This document shows, one piece after another, positions 1-8,753 of a DNA stretch of 64,000 nucleotides. The stretch spans positions 1 through 64,000 of the forward strand of contig NZ_BBYA01000003.1 of NCBI RefSeq assembly GCF_001050275.1. The letters are read 5' to 3'. Position 1 is the stretch's first letter; each line of letters starts with the position of its first letter. Both the position numbers and the translations under genes were made by a program. The stretch is from Leptolinea tardivitalis (GTDB taxonomy: Bacteria; Chloroflexota; Anaerolineae; Anaerolineales; Anaerolineaceae). Under the pieces are notes generated by a model that saw only the letters and a program-made list of their open reading frames with translations, was not told the DNA's origin and did not search any database.

Positions 1-2124
1 ACCTCCGGCGCCACCACCTATACCCCGGCAACCAACATCAGCACAGACGGGGTGTACTACTGGCGGGTGCGGGCTAAGAATGCCGCGGGTGAATTTGGCG
101 CCTGGTCAACAGCCGGTGCCTTCACCCTGGATACCACCGCTCCGGCGGCTCCGGTACTGGCTCAACCGTTGGATGCTGCTACACCTGTTGGTATCCCCAC
201 CTTCACCTGGGCAGCTTCCGTGGGAGCGAACGCCTATCAATTTGAAATCGATGATAATAATGACTTCTTGAGTACGTTGTATACATCCCCCGATGGAAGT
301 ATAGACCATCCGGGTACTCCCCTGGCTGTGTTGGGCTACAAACCAACGGGTCTGACATACGGCACACCCTATTACTGGCGTGTACGCGCCCGCGATGCCG
401 CCGGCAACTGGAGCGGTTGGTCAGCCTACCGTACAGTTACTGTTCAGGCATCCCTGCCAACTGCACCGGTTTTGGTTAGCCCTGCATTAAATACTTTGAC
501 CAATGTCACTACACCGACATTCACATGGAAGGCGGTCTTAACAGCCAACAAGTATCAGATACAGGTCGACGATCTTTCAACATTTGCCAGTCCGGCGTTG
601 GATGTGTCTGATATTTTAGGAACAGCCACCACCTATACGCCAACCTCCCCAATAACACCAGATGCCAAATATTACTGGCGTATGCGAGCTCTGAATAGTA
701 CCGGCGGTCTTGGTCCGTGGTCATCGGTATCCTATTTCACATTAGATTCAACGGCTCCGGCTGTTCCAACATTGTTGGCTCCCTCAAACGGAGCTTCATT
801 ATCCACCCTCCCGACTCTTTCCTGGTCAGCTGTGACTGGAGCTACAGCGTATCAGATCCAGGTGGATAATGATAGCAATTTTGAGTCTCCTTTGTATACA
901 TCTCCTGATGGCAGTACAGACCACCCTGGCACTCCTCTGACGGTTGTTTCCTATAAATTGGCCAACATTCCTTTGGTGGCCACCTACTACTGGCATGTAC
1001 GTGCTCGTGATGCCGCGGGAAATTGGAGCGCTTATTCAGCTTATTACACCTTTGTTATCGATCTCGATTCTGATGGTGATAAACTTCCAGATGCGTGGGA
1101 AATTTATGGATATGATGCGGATGGTGATGGCATTATAGATGTCAACCTCCCTGCACTTGGTGCTAATCCCAAACATAAAGACATCTTTATAGAGATGGAT
1201 TACATGGTCAAACCCGGCGTAGGTGACCTTGGTCCGGATGCTACAGTAATAAATAATATTGTGGCGGTTTTCAATGCGGCTCCTGTGACCAATCCTGATG
1301 GAACCACCGGCATCCACATCCATCTGGAAAAGGATGATCAGGTACCCTATGATGCGGACCTTAATCCAGTCTGGACAGATTTTGACGCCATCAAATCCAG
1401 CTACTTCGATCCCAAACGTACCGCTACTCACCACTACATGATCTGGGCGGATGGATATGGGGGTGACACCTCCAGTGGGATCTCCCGCGGGATCAATGCT
1501 TCTGATTTTATTGTGTCTTTGGGAAAATGGAATAATGGCGCTGGTGGAACTAATTATGAAAAACTGGGTACTTTTATCCACGAATTGGGGCATAATCTGA
1601 ACCTGACTCATGGTGGATCAGATCATGAAAACTACAAACCCAATTACCTGAGCGTGATGAACTATGCTTATCAAACCTGGGGTTTGTTGCGCAATGGCCA
1701 CTGGGGAGATGAAGGGTATCCATTGAACTTTGATTATCAACGTATCAATGTGGTTAATTTGAATGAAAAGAACCTGAATGAAACCACAGGCCTTTATGGT
1801 GCCGATGATGTCAGTAACTATGGAGTCCTGTATGTCTATGCAGGTGACTTGTACTATTCAAATTCTTCTAAAAATATAGATTGGAATTGTAATTCTAATC
1901 TGGAAACCAGTGTCAAAGCAGACATCAACGGTTCAGGAACTTACGGTACCCTGGTGAGTCAGAATAACTGGCAGAATATATCCTTCAATGGCGGTGGTGT
2001 CATTGGTTCCGGTTTGTCGCTGAGTGAACTTCAGGAATTAATTCAGGCCAATCCTCCATTAATTAAGGAACTCACCTGGGATGAGATGAAAACTCTGAAA
2101 AGGGTAAATCCCACGAACAAATAA
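1..2124 (+). CDS. Secreted metzincin-type metalloprotease with FN3-like repeats (5' end outside window)
   Basis: The reading frame is open back to base 1, so the true start lies upstream and the protein is partial. The visible part has about four fibronectin/Ig-like repeats, each ending in a YYWRVRA-type strand followed by an AGNWS motif (nt 1-1050). An aspartate-rich, calcium-binding-like segment follows (DSDGD and DADGDG, nt 1065-1140). The catalytic part carries the zinc motif HELGHNLNLTH at nt 1579-1611, with three His ligands and the general-base Glu. A Met-turn, SVMNY, lies at nt 1651-1665; this pair defines metzincins. Asn replaces the usual Gly at position 8 of the zinc motif. It is probably extracellular and cell-surface associated. 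A strong hairpin follows the stop codon. The substrate is unknown. Confidence 0.85.
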   Translation, partial: TSGATTYTPATNISTDGVYYWRVRAKNAAGEFGAWSTAGAFTLDTTAPAAPVLAQPLDAATPVGIPTFTWAASVGANAYQFEIDDNNDFLSTLYTSPDGSIDHPGTPLAVLGYKPTGLTYGTPYYWRVRARDAAGNWSGWSAYRTVTVQASLPTAPVLVSPALNTLTNVTTPTFTWKAVLTANKYQIQVDDLSTFASPALDVSDILGTATTYTPTSPITPDAKYYWRMRALNSTGGLGPWSSVSYFTLDSTAPAVPTLLAPSNGASLSTLPTLSWSAVTGATAYQIQVDNDSNFESPLYTSPDGSTDHPGTPLTVVSYKLANIPLVATYYWHVRARDAAGNWSAYSAYYTFVIDLDSDGDKLPDAWEIYGYDADGDGIIDVNLPALGANPKHKDIFIEMDYMVKPGVGDLGPDATVINNIVAVFNAAPVTNPDGTTGIHIHLEKDDQVPYDADLNPVWTDFDAIKSSYFDPKRTATHHYMIWADGYGGDTSSGISRGINASDFIVSLGKWNNGAGGTNYEKLGTFIHELGHNLNLTHGGSDHENYKPNYLSVMNYAYQTWGLLRNGHWGDEGYPLNFDYQRINVVNLNEKNLNETTGLYGADDVSNYGVLYVYAGDLYYSNSSKNIDWNCNSNLETSVKADINGSGTYGTLVSQNNWQNISFNGGGVIGSGLSLSELQELIQANPPLIKELTWDEMKTLKRVNPTNK

Positions 2125-2180
2125 TTGAAGATTTTTATGAAGGTCGCTGAAATGACCTTTATAAAAAGGATTGAAATGAG

Positions 2181-2210
2181 AGAAAGGCATGAATGTATTC
2201 ATGCCTTTCT
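2181..2210 (+). terminator. Hairpin terminator after the metalloprotease
   Basis: A perfect 14-bp inverted repeat (AGAAAGGCATGAAT and its complement) with a 2-nt loop lies 57 bp after the protease stop codon. The trailing T-run is weak, so termination efficiency is uncertain. Confidence 0.55.
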
Positions 2211-2380
2211 AATTTCCAATTCTGATATTTTTAGAAAAATGTTGGTACAACCTGTTTTTTATTTGAAGAACCTTAAAAAAAAAGGGGAGTCAGAAGTATC
2301 CTGGGGAGTGTAGCAATCTGATAGTTTTCGGATTGCCATTTCTACTCTTACCTTGTTATTCACATAACAACTCAAAAAAG

Positions 2381-2403
2381 TACGGTACATTTCTTACGGT
2401 ACA
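2381..2403 (+). promoter_or_regulatory. Direct repeat upstream of radA, possible operator
   Basis: The 9-mer TACGGTACA occurs at 2381-2389 and again at 2395-2403, a 14-bp period. It ends 13 bp before the radA ATG at 2417. A TACTCT sequence that could serve as a -10 element is at 2407-2412. An SOS-type or other regulator site is possible, but no known operator was recognised. Confidence 0.3.
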
Positions 2404-2416
2404 ATTTACTCTACCT

Positions 2417-3847
2417 ATGCCAAAACCTTCCACGCAATTCGTCTGTCAGCAATGCGGACGCACGTCGCCCGTATCCTTTGGCCGTTGCCCCTCCTGTAAT
2501 GCCTGGGGGAGCATGGTCGAAGAACCGTTGGAAATGCCCGCCACATCGGTTCCTCGTCATAAGGGTGTTCCGGCGTCTCATCCGGTTCGTCTCGACGAGA
2601 TCAGCGGTGATGCAGAAGAACGCCTGAATACGCCTATCTCTGAATTTGCCCGCGTTCTGGGCGGCGGTGTGGTTCCCGGTTCGATCGTTCTGGTAGGCGG
2701 CGACCCCGGCATCGGCAAGTCAACACTGCTGCTCCAGCTGGCCATGGAGATGACCTCGTCTGCCTACGGCAGTCACCCGGTGTTGTATGTATCCGGTGAA
2801 GAATCGGAACGCCAGATCAAGATGCGCGCCGTCCGGCTGCTTCGGATGGAAAATGGCGAACCACTCACAGAATTACCCAAAAACCTTCTACTGGTCACCG
2901 AGACCAATCTGGATACCATCATGGAGCACATCCAGCAGGTCAAACCAGAATTGGTGATCATTGATTCCATTCAGACGATCACCCTGTCAGAATTCAGCTC
3001 ATCGGCCGGATCCGTCTCACAGGTACGGGAAACCGCTTCCCGGCTGCGCGAATTGGCTAAATCCAGCGGAATTGCTGTTTTCGTCATCGGTCATGTCACC
3101 AAAGAAGGTGTGATTGCCGGTCCGCGTGTTCTCGAACATATAGTGGATACCGTCCTTTATCTGGAAGGTGACCGGTACCAGTCGTACCGGTTGCTGCGTT
3201 CGGTAAAAAATCGGTTCGGAGCCACATCTGAGGTGGGTGTTTTTGAAATGCGCGATCGCGGCATGGTGGAAGTGATCAATCCATCTGAGGCATTTCTGGC
3301 CGAGAGATTGGTCAATACCCCGGGGTCAGCCATTGCCGTCACCATGGAAGGGACGCGTCCTCTGCTGGTTGAAATTCAGGGTCTGACGACCCGAACAAAC
3401 TATGGAAATCCGCGCAGAACAGCCAACGGACTGGATATCAACCGTGTTCTGCTTAACGCGGCAGTTCTCACCCGTCGTGCGGGCATCAATCTGACGGAAC
3501 AGGATGTATTTGCCAATGTGGTCGGCGGGCTGATGGTGGAAGAACCGGCCGCCGATCTGGCTATGTCAGTGGCTATTGCCTCCTCTTTGAGGGATATGCC
3601 GGTACGGGCAGATATGGTATTAATCGGAGAAATCGGTCTCTCCGGCGAGCTACGCTGGGTCAGCCAGATGATCCCGCGGTTGAGGGAAGCTTCAAAACTT
3701 GGTTTCAAGGCAGCGGTCATCCCGCGCAGAACCTCACATGCCGAAGCCCTTCCTTCAGGGATAGAAATAATGGAAGCCCGATCTCTGCAGGAAGCCCTGC
3801 GTCTTTCACTGATAGATCATGAATCATCGCATCCGAAAGGAAAGTGA
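2417..3847 (+). CDS. radA: DNA repair protein RadA
   Basis: RadA/Sms is a RecA-related, DnaB-like ATPase that promotes branch migration and processing of recombination intermediates. The 476-residue protein starts with a four-cysteine zinc finger (C10, C13, C24, C27). It continues with Walker A GGDPGIGKST (about residues 94-102), the RadA-specific KNRFG motif (around residue 264) and a C-terminal Lon-protease-like domain with no obvious catalytic function. The frame is open further upstream to 2333, but the zinc finger follows the ATG at 2417 directly, as in the family, so this start was chosen. The next gene follows with almost no gap, suggesting a radA-DUF6391-holA operon. Confidence 0.95.
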   Translation: MPKPSTQFVCQQCGRTSPVSFGRCPSCNAWGSMVEEPLEMPATSVPRHKGVPASHPVRLDEISGDAEERLNTPISEFARVLGGGVVPGSIVLVGGDPGIGKSTLLLQLAMEMTSSAYGSHPVLYVSGEESERQIKMRAVRLLRMENGEPLTELPKNLLLVTETNLDTIMEHIQQVKPELVIIDSIQTITLSEFSSSAGSVSQVRETASRLRELAKSSGIAVFVIGHVTKEGVIAGPRVLEHIVDTVLYLEGDRYQSYRLLRSVKNRFGATSEVGVFEMRDRGMVEVINPSEAFLAERLVNTPGSAIAVTMEGTRPLLVEIQGLTTRTNYGNPRRTANGLDINRVLLNAAVLTRRAGINLTEQDVFANVVGGLMVEEPAADLAMSVAIASSLRDMPVRADMVLIGEIGLSGELRWVSQMIPRLREASKLGFKAAVIPRRTSHAEALPSGIEIMEARSLQEALRLSLIDHESSHPKGK

Positions 3848-3849
3848 CT

Positions 3850-4338
3850 ATGAATCCTCTTCAAGTGATCCGTATTCATCATGCCATTGAACATGCTTCT
3901 TTGAGCATTTTGCATTCTAAATTTCCAACATTGCATCTGGCCGGTTATTCAGACCCTCTGGGATTTATTGTGGTTGGCGATGTTGAAACTGATAAACTGC
4001 TGGCTGCGGTCAATGAGGGTATTGCCCGTTTGCAGGCCGGAGAAAAAGCGCTGGCGGTGCATCCGAATTGCGGCACCAATTTTGCCGCCGCTGGTCTGGT
4101 TGCCGGTACGCTTGGTTGGCTGGCTATGCTGGGCAGTCGTTCTTTCAAGAAAGAGCTTGACCGCTGGCCTTTTGTGGTTTCTCTTGTGACCCTGGGTATG
4201 ATAATCTCTCAGCCGCTGGGTCCTTTCTTGCAGGCTAATTTCACCACAGATGCCAATATTGGCGCCATCAGGGTAAAGGAAATTATTATTTCCAAACGCG
4301 GGACGGTAAAAACCCACCGCTTTAAACTGGGATATTAA
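3850..4338 (+). CDS. DUF6391 membrane-associated protein
   Basis: This is a 162-residue protein with an N-terminal HHAIEHASL motif and a central HPNCGTN motif, which I associate with the uncharacterised DUF6391 family. Two hydrophobic segments (about residues 75-98 and 106-128) suggest membrane association. The ATG at 3850 follows a GGAAAG ribosome-binding site, while a GTG at 3844 overlaps the radA stop, so either start is possible. It lies between radA and holA in the same direction with gaps of 2 and 8 bp, so all three are probably co-transcribed. No function can be assigned. The conserved His and Cys residues could bind a metal, but that is speculative. Confidence 0.75.
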   Translation: MNPLQVIRIHHAIEHASLSILHSKFPTLHLAGYSDPLGFIVVGDVETDKLLAAVNEGIARLQAGEKALAVHPNCGTNFAAAGLVAGTLGWLAMLGSRSFKKELDRWPFVVSLVTLGMIISQPLGPFLQANFTTDANIGAIRVKEIIISKRGTVKTHRFKLGY

Positions 4339-4346
4339 CCGGAGTT

Positions 4347-5375
4347 ATGGCTGATCAAACGATATTCATTTTGCACGGAGATGATCCCGCGGGGTTGACA
4401 GAACGCCTCCAGGCTCTTTGTTCATCACTGGGCGATCCCACCATGGCAGATCTGAACCTGACCCAGTTGGACGGCCGTGTATGCACTGAAAATGATATCC
4501 GGAATGCAGCCATGGCAATCCCTTTTCTGGCTGACCACCGTGTAGTGGTCGTTCAGAATGCCCTGGCAAAAGTCAATACCGATAATCAGCGTCAACGCTT
4601 CCTGACCATGTTGGAAGAGGTGCCTTCTACGACACAACTGGTTCTGGTGATAACAGACGAGTCGGCATGGAAACGAAATCCACAGGGACGCTGGGAGCGG
4701 TCCTGGAAAGTGCTTGGTTCAACCCACTGGCTGATGAAATGGGTAAAAGATCATACCTCTCAGGCAACTGAAGAAGGTTTCCATTTGCCAGATCAAAAAG
4801 AGATGCCGGCATGGATTATAGAAGAGGCGAAAAAACAGGGTGGACAGTTTTCACCGCAGGCGTCATCAATGTTGGCCGAGTTCACTGGAAGCGATACCCA
4901 GATCGCCCGACAGGAAATTGCCAAGCTGCTCACCTATGTCAATTTTGAACGCCCGGTGACGGATGAAGATGTCAGCCAGGTTTCCATTTCATTGAATCAA
5001 TCGAGCGTATTCCAGTTCGCGGATGATGTGGTGAATGGTCAACGCGCACAGGCCTTATATCAATTGCGACAGCTTCTTGAAACAGATGACCCCATCATGG
5101 TTTTTGGGAGTCTGGTCAGCCATTTCAGGCGGTTGGTACTGGTCAAAGAAGCGATTCAACGCGGTGGGAATGCAGAATCCATTGCCAGAGATTTTGGTCT
5201 GTTTGGCAAAAGCGCGGAAAAAACGGTGCAGCAATGCCGCCGCTTCAGTACAGAAGAGTTGAAAAAAGCCTTCCTGCGTCTGGCTGATCTTGATTTTGAA
5301 ATCAAGAACGGTATTACTCCGGCTGACCTGGCTCTGGAAACTTTCTTGTTGGAATTAAAACCCACTAAAATTTAA
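4347..5375 (+). CDS. holA: DNA polymerase III subunit delta
   Basis: The delta subunit opens the sliding clamp as part of the clamp loader. The 342-residue length is normal for HolA. The N-terminus (FILHGDDPAGLTERL) and the central collar-type helices with the LxQ-rich segment fit the family. There is no functional Walker A motif, as expected for delta. It begins 8 bp after the DUF6391 gene and its 3' end overlaps the convergent galE by 11 bp. The call rests on overall pattern rather than a single diagnostic motif. Confidence 0.88.
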   Translation: MADQTIFILHGDDPAGLTERLQALCSSLGDPTMADLNLTQLDGRVCTENDIRNAAMAIPFLADHRVVVVQNALAKVNTDNQRQRFLTMLEEVPSTTQLVLVITDESAWKRNPQGRWERSWKVLGSTHWLMKWVKDHTSQATEEGFHLPDQKEMPAWIIEEAKKQGGQFSPQASSMLAEFTGSDTQIARQEIAKLLTYVNFERPVTDEDVSQVSISLNQSSVFQFADDVVNGQRAQALYQLRQLLETDDPIMVFGSLVSHFRRLVLVKEAIQRGGNAESIARDFGLFGKSAEKTVQQCRRFSTEELKKAFLRLADLDFEIKNGITPADLALETFLLELKPTKI

Positions 5376-6375
5376 GGATGGTTTCGCGGATTTCACCCCA
5401 TCGAAGGGCATCTTCAATACCTTTCTCGATGGGAAGTTCCGTCTTCCACTTCAACAAACGCCAGGCTTTATCGGCATTGGTATAAGAACCAGCCACATCA
5501 CCCGGCCGCGGCCCTGTCTCACGTTTGTGGATGGTTTTCCCGTAAACTTTCTCAAAAGCCGCCACCAGTTCTTTTACGGTTACGCCGTTGCCTGTGCCCA
5601 GGTTGATTACCAGATAGTTGTCATCTGGATTGCCCGCCCGCTCAAAAACACCGTCAAAATCAGTGATGGCATTTACATGGGCCCGGGCCAGATCCCACAC
5701 ATGTATATAATCGCGGATGCCTGATCCATCGCGGGTCGGCCAGTCTACACCGGTGATATCAAAGGTGGATTGCTTTCCAAGGGCGGTATCCACAAGTTTA
5801 CCCAGTACATGCGACGGATTCTTCACATGGATACCAGAGCGCATCTTCGGGTCTGCCCCGATTGGATTAAAGTACCGCAGAGCAATGCCTTTCATTCCAT
5901 AGGCTGTGCAAAAGTCTTTCAGGATCATTTCCATCATGTATTTTGTGCGGGCATATGGACTGGTCGGTTTGAGCGGCGATTCTTCGTTGACCATGAAATT
6001 CGGAACAACATCGTAAATGGAGGCGGAGGAACTGAACACCAATTTCGGGCAGCCCAGGTCAACCAGGGACTTGAACAACTCCAGGCTTTTAGCTACATTA
6101 TCGGTGTAGTATTCGTACGGCTGGCTGACAGATTCTGGAACAACGATCAGAGCCGCACAGTGGACTGTGGCCTTAATATCCGGGTGTTCACGGAAAATGG
6201 TTTCCAGCGCTGATCGATCAGCAATATCAGCTTTATAGAAAATTCGATTACGGGTGAATTCTTCGCGCCCTGTAATCAATGAATCGAGAATTACCGGGGT
6301 GTGCCCGTTATCTTCGAGTGCGGAACAAATCGTACTTCCTATGTAACCGGCACCACCAGTGATAAGAAATTTCAT
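5365..6375 (-). CDS. galE: UDP-glucose 4-epimerase
   Basis: GalE interconverts UDP-galactose and UDP-glucose in the Leloir pathway. The 336-residue protein has the NAD-binding GGAGYIG motif at residues 7-13, a serine-rich FSSSASIYD segment and the catalytic YxxxK (YARTKYMME). RYFNPIGAD and GDVAGSYTNADKA are typical of GalE. It is convergent with holA. The rest of the galactose pathway (galT, galK) lies on the plus strand 2.4 kb further on. A related UDP-sugar epimerase specificity cannot be excluded, but the nearby gal genes favour GalE. Confidence 0.9.
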   Translation of the reverse strand: MKFLITGGAGYIGSTICSALEDNGHTPVILDSLITGREEFTRNRIFYKADIADRSALETIFREHPDIKATVHCAALIVVPESVSQPYEYYTDNVAKSLELFKSLVDLGCPKLVFSSSASIYDVVPNFMVNEESPLKPTSPYARTKYMMEMILKDFCTAYGMKGIALRYFNPIGADPKMRSGIHVKNPSHVLGKLVDTALGKQSTFDITGVDWPTRDGSGIRDYIHVWDLARAHVNAITDFDGVFERAGNPDDNYLVINLGTGNGVTVKELVAAFEKVYGKTIHKRETGPRPGDVAGSYTNADKAWRLLKWKTELPIEKGIEDALRWGEIRETILKF

Positions 6376-6515
6376 TCTTCTTCCTCTTGGATGCTGTAAT
6401 AAAAAGATTATAACCTCTCCCTGATTTTGTAATATCAGACCACTGAGAAAAATATAGTATCCACAGGTATTGCGTGTAAAATGAACCAGGAAAATTAATC
6501 AATGAGGTCTTCAAC

Positions 6516-7154
6516 ATGTATATTGCCATCGAAGGTGTGATTGGTGTAGGAAAAACAACATTAGCCCGTTTACTGCAGCCATCGTTTAAAGCAGGTTTGC
6601 TTCTTGAAGTTTTTGAAGAGAATCCATTCCTGAGCGATTTTTACAGTGATCGGGCGCGGTATGCGTTTCAGACACAGATTTTTTTCCTGCTTAGCCGGTA
6701 CAGGCAACAAAACAACAATGTTCCCCGTCTGTTGATGGAAAATGAAAACCTGATCAGTGACTATACTTTTGAAAAAGATTCCATTTTTGCCCGGATCAAT
6801 TTACAGGGTGATGAGCTCGATATGTATCACCGCGTGCACGAAGCCCTGGCAGAAAAAGTTCCCACACCTGACCTGCTCGTCTATTTACGGGCTAATATTG
6901 ATACTATCATGCAGCGGATTGCCCTGCGCGACAGGTCATATGAACGTCAAATTGAACGAGCCTATCTTCAACAATTATCGGATGCCTATGAAGAGTTCCT
7001 TTCCCATTCATCCAGGCTGCCGTTTCCAACTCTGATAATTGATACCGATGAGATTGATTATGTACGGTCAGCCGACGAATTGAAATCCATAGATAACCGC
7101 ATCCGGCAGGCTCTTCAACTCAGTCCTTTCCAACCAACCCTGCCGATTTCTTGA
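6516..7154 (+). CDS. Deoxynucleoside kinase family protein
   Basis: This 212-residue P-loop kinase has EGVIGVGKTT (residues 6-15) and a family-typical EENPFLSDFY segment that contacts substrate. A DRSYE motif near residue 150 belongs to the lid/arginine region. Such enzymes phosphorylate deoxyribonucleosides with ATP or GTP (dAK/dGK type) for nucleotide salvage in the cytoplasm. A paralogue lies on the minus strand at 11486-12136. Many bacteria with this family carry two copies that form a heterodimer or divide substrates. Here the two copies flank the galT-galK region. Substrate specificity is not visible from sequence. Confidence 0.85.
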   Translation: MYIAIEGVIGVGKTTLARLLQPSFKAGLLLEVFEENPFLSDFYSDRARYAFQTQIFFLLSRYRQQNNNVPRLLMENENLISDYTFEKDSIFARINLQGDELDMYHRVHEALAEKVPTPDLLVYLRANIDTIMQRIALRDRSYERQIERAYLQQLSDAYEEFLSHSSRLPFPTLIIDTDEIDYVRSADELKSIDNRIRQALQLSPFQPTLPIS

Positions 7155-7177
7155 TTACGGTATCCGTTTGTTATAAT
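7151..7177 (+). promoter_or_regulatory. Promoter candidate for the nucleotidyltransferase gene
   Basis: A consensus TATAAT is at 7172-7177 with TTGATT 15 bp upstream (7151-7156). It overlaps the end of the kinase gene and precedes the AAGGAAGGGAAG ribosome-binding region of the gene at 7201. Confidence 0.4.
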
Positions 7178-7200
7178 CTTTCCATCAGAAGGAAGGGAAG

Positions 7201-8211
7201 ATGCGGATAACAAAAGAATCAATGTTACGCCTGGCGCGCGATACTGCAGCCATCAGTGCCAATCAGGATCGCAGTATCATCTGCATCTACCTTACCGGCT
7301 CTCTTCTCACTGAAGATCCGTTTATCGGCGGTACGACAGATATTGACCTTTTCTTTGTCCATACACAGGAACAGGACAAAAAAAGAGAAATTCGGTATTT
7401 AAGTGATGATGTCAGCCTGGATATTGCTCATATCGATCAAAAACGCTTTCAGCAACCCAGGCATTTGCGGGCAGATGCCTGGCTGGGACCATTTCTCTGT
7501 GCCAAACCCAGGGTTCTTCTTGATTCGCAGCACTGGTTTGAATTCACTGAAGCCAGTGTAGCCGCCCAGTTTTACCGCCCGGAATATATACTGGAACGAG
7601 CACGTCCCCTGGCTGCCGCCGCCCGCCAGACCTGGATGGAATTTCATCTTTCCCAACCAGACGTAACTGCAAACACAATACTCCGTTATCTCAATACGAT
7701 TGAAAATGCTGGCAATGCACTGGCATTGTTATCTGGTCCGCCGCTTACAGAACGCCGGTTTTTATTGGATTTACCTGCCCGGCTTAATACATCAGGAGTG
7801 GAAACACTTATCAGTTCTTTTAACTCCTTTCTTCTTCCATCCGACATAACGGATATTGAATGGACGGAATGGATCACTCGTTGGGAATCATCATTAAGAG
7901 AAGCTGCCCGTTCTACTGACTGTCATCCCAAGTTATCGGGTGTTCGGAGAAATTATTACACCCACGCAGTCAACGCGTTATCAGATGAACACCAACCGGC
8001 AGCCGCGTGGATATTAATGCGCACCTGGTCACAGATTGCCGCTCTATTAAACGAAAAATCTTCTGAAATGGCAGCATGGAAAGAAGCCTGCGGCTTTTTC
8101 CTACAAGTCAAAGATTCCTTTGAACCGATCTGGGGGACATTGGACAGCCTGCTTGATTCAGTTGAAGAGACACTGGATATATTTGCAAAAGATAACGGTC
8201 TGGTGGAATAA
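7201..8211 (+). CDS. Nucleotidyltransferase-domain protein
   Basis: This is a 336-residue protein. Its N-terminal domain carries the DNA polymerase-beta-like nucleotidyltransferase signature: a GS pair (YLTGSLL, around residues 33-36) followed by TDIDLFFV with the two metal-binding aspartates. The C-terminal 200 residues are helical and unrecognised, as in aminoglycoside- or small-molecule-modifying members and in HEPN-linked proteins. Its substrate is unknown. It starts behind a strong GGAAGGGAAG ribosome-binding site. Its 3' end borders the DnaA-box cluster, so it may be a useful marker of that region. Transfer of AMP to a protein or small molecule is only a family-level inference. Confidence 0.7.
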   Translation: MRITKESMLRLARDTAAISANQDRSIICIYLTGSLLTEDPFIGGTTDIDLFFVHTQEQDKKREIRYLSDDVSLDIAHIDQKRFQQPRHLRADAWLGPFLCAKPRVLLDSQHWFEFTEASVAAQFYRPEYILERARPLAAAARQTWMEFHLSQPDVTANTILRYLNTIENAGNALALLSGPPLTERRFLLDLPARLNTSGVETLISSFNSFLLPSDITDIEWTEWITRWESSLREAARSTDCHPKLSGVRRNYYTHAVNALSDEHQPAAAWILMRTWSQIAALLNEKSSEMAAWKEACGFFLQVKDSFEPIWGTLDSLLDSVEETLDIFAKDNGLVE

Positions 8212-8753
8212 CTAAATAAAACTGTGGATAAATCCAAAAAATCTGTGGATAACTCGGGTTTTCTGTGGATAACTCGGGTATTTCAAACGGTTTATCTGTG
8301 GATTGAATCAGACAGACAAAGGAATTCATCCACGATAAAAATGGATTTTTTCATCATGGCAGCATAAATTAATCATATGTGGAGGAAGTCTTGTTTTTAT
8401 CCACAAGTTTGTTTTTGAACGTTAAAATTCATATATCCCGAATATGGCAAAGAAATTACCAGATACCCCCATATATCCTGTTTTATCTTCGTCATTGCAT
8501 TTTATCCACATTTCCTCATTGCCTACTAAGAATACGGAATCCATATTTATAAACCAATAAAGAATAGGTTCTTGACAGAGTCTGTTGTGGAAATTTTGCG
8601 TTAAATAAATTGGCAATAACGAGAAATCTGGCGGAATCATCTCAGTAAAATGGTATGAAATTCTGTTCATTTTTGTTTGCAAAAAAAACAAAAAAACCTA
8701 CTATTAAAGAAGTAACTATAAAAACCATATGAAAACAAAAAGAAGTTGATCTC
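8212..8753. other. oriC: Candidate replication origin (DnaA-box cluster)
   Basis: This 542-bp AT-rich gap holds five perfect DnaA boxes (TTATCCACA). Three are in reverse orientation at 8223-8231, 8244-8252 and 8264-8272, spaced 21 and 20 bp apart. Two are in forward orientation at 8397-8405 and 8502-8510. Near matches lie at 8297-8305 (TGTGGATTG) and 8326-8334 (TCATCCACG). The second and third boxes sit in an exact 20-bp tandem repeat containing CTGTGGATAACTCGGGT. The stretch 8670-8745 is extremely AT-rich, as expected for an unwinding element. No dnaA or dnaN gene is in the window, so oriC is inferred from box density alone; a DnaA-titrating or regulatory site is the alternative. Confidence 0.65.

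Noticed and set aside
2125-2313. 62-residue open frame after the metalloprotease
   Set aside because: It begins directly at the previous stop, runs through the perfect terminator hairpin and an A-tract, and has no domain pattern.
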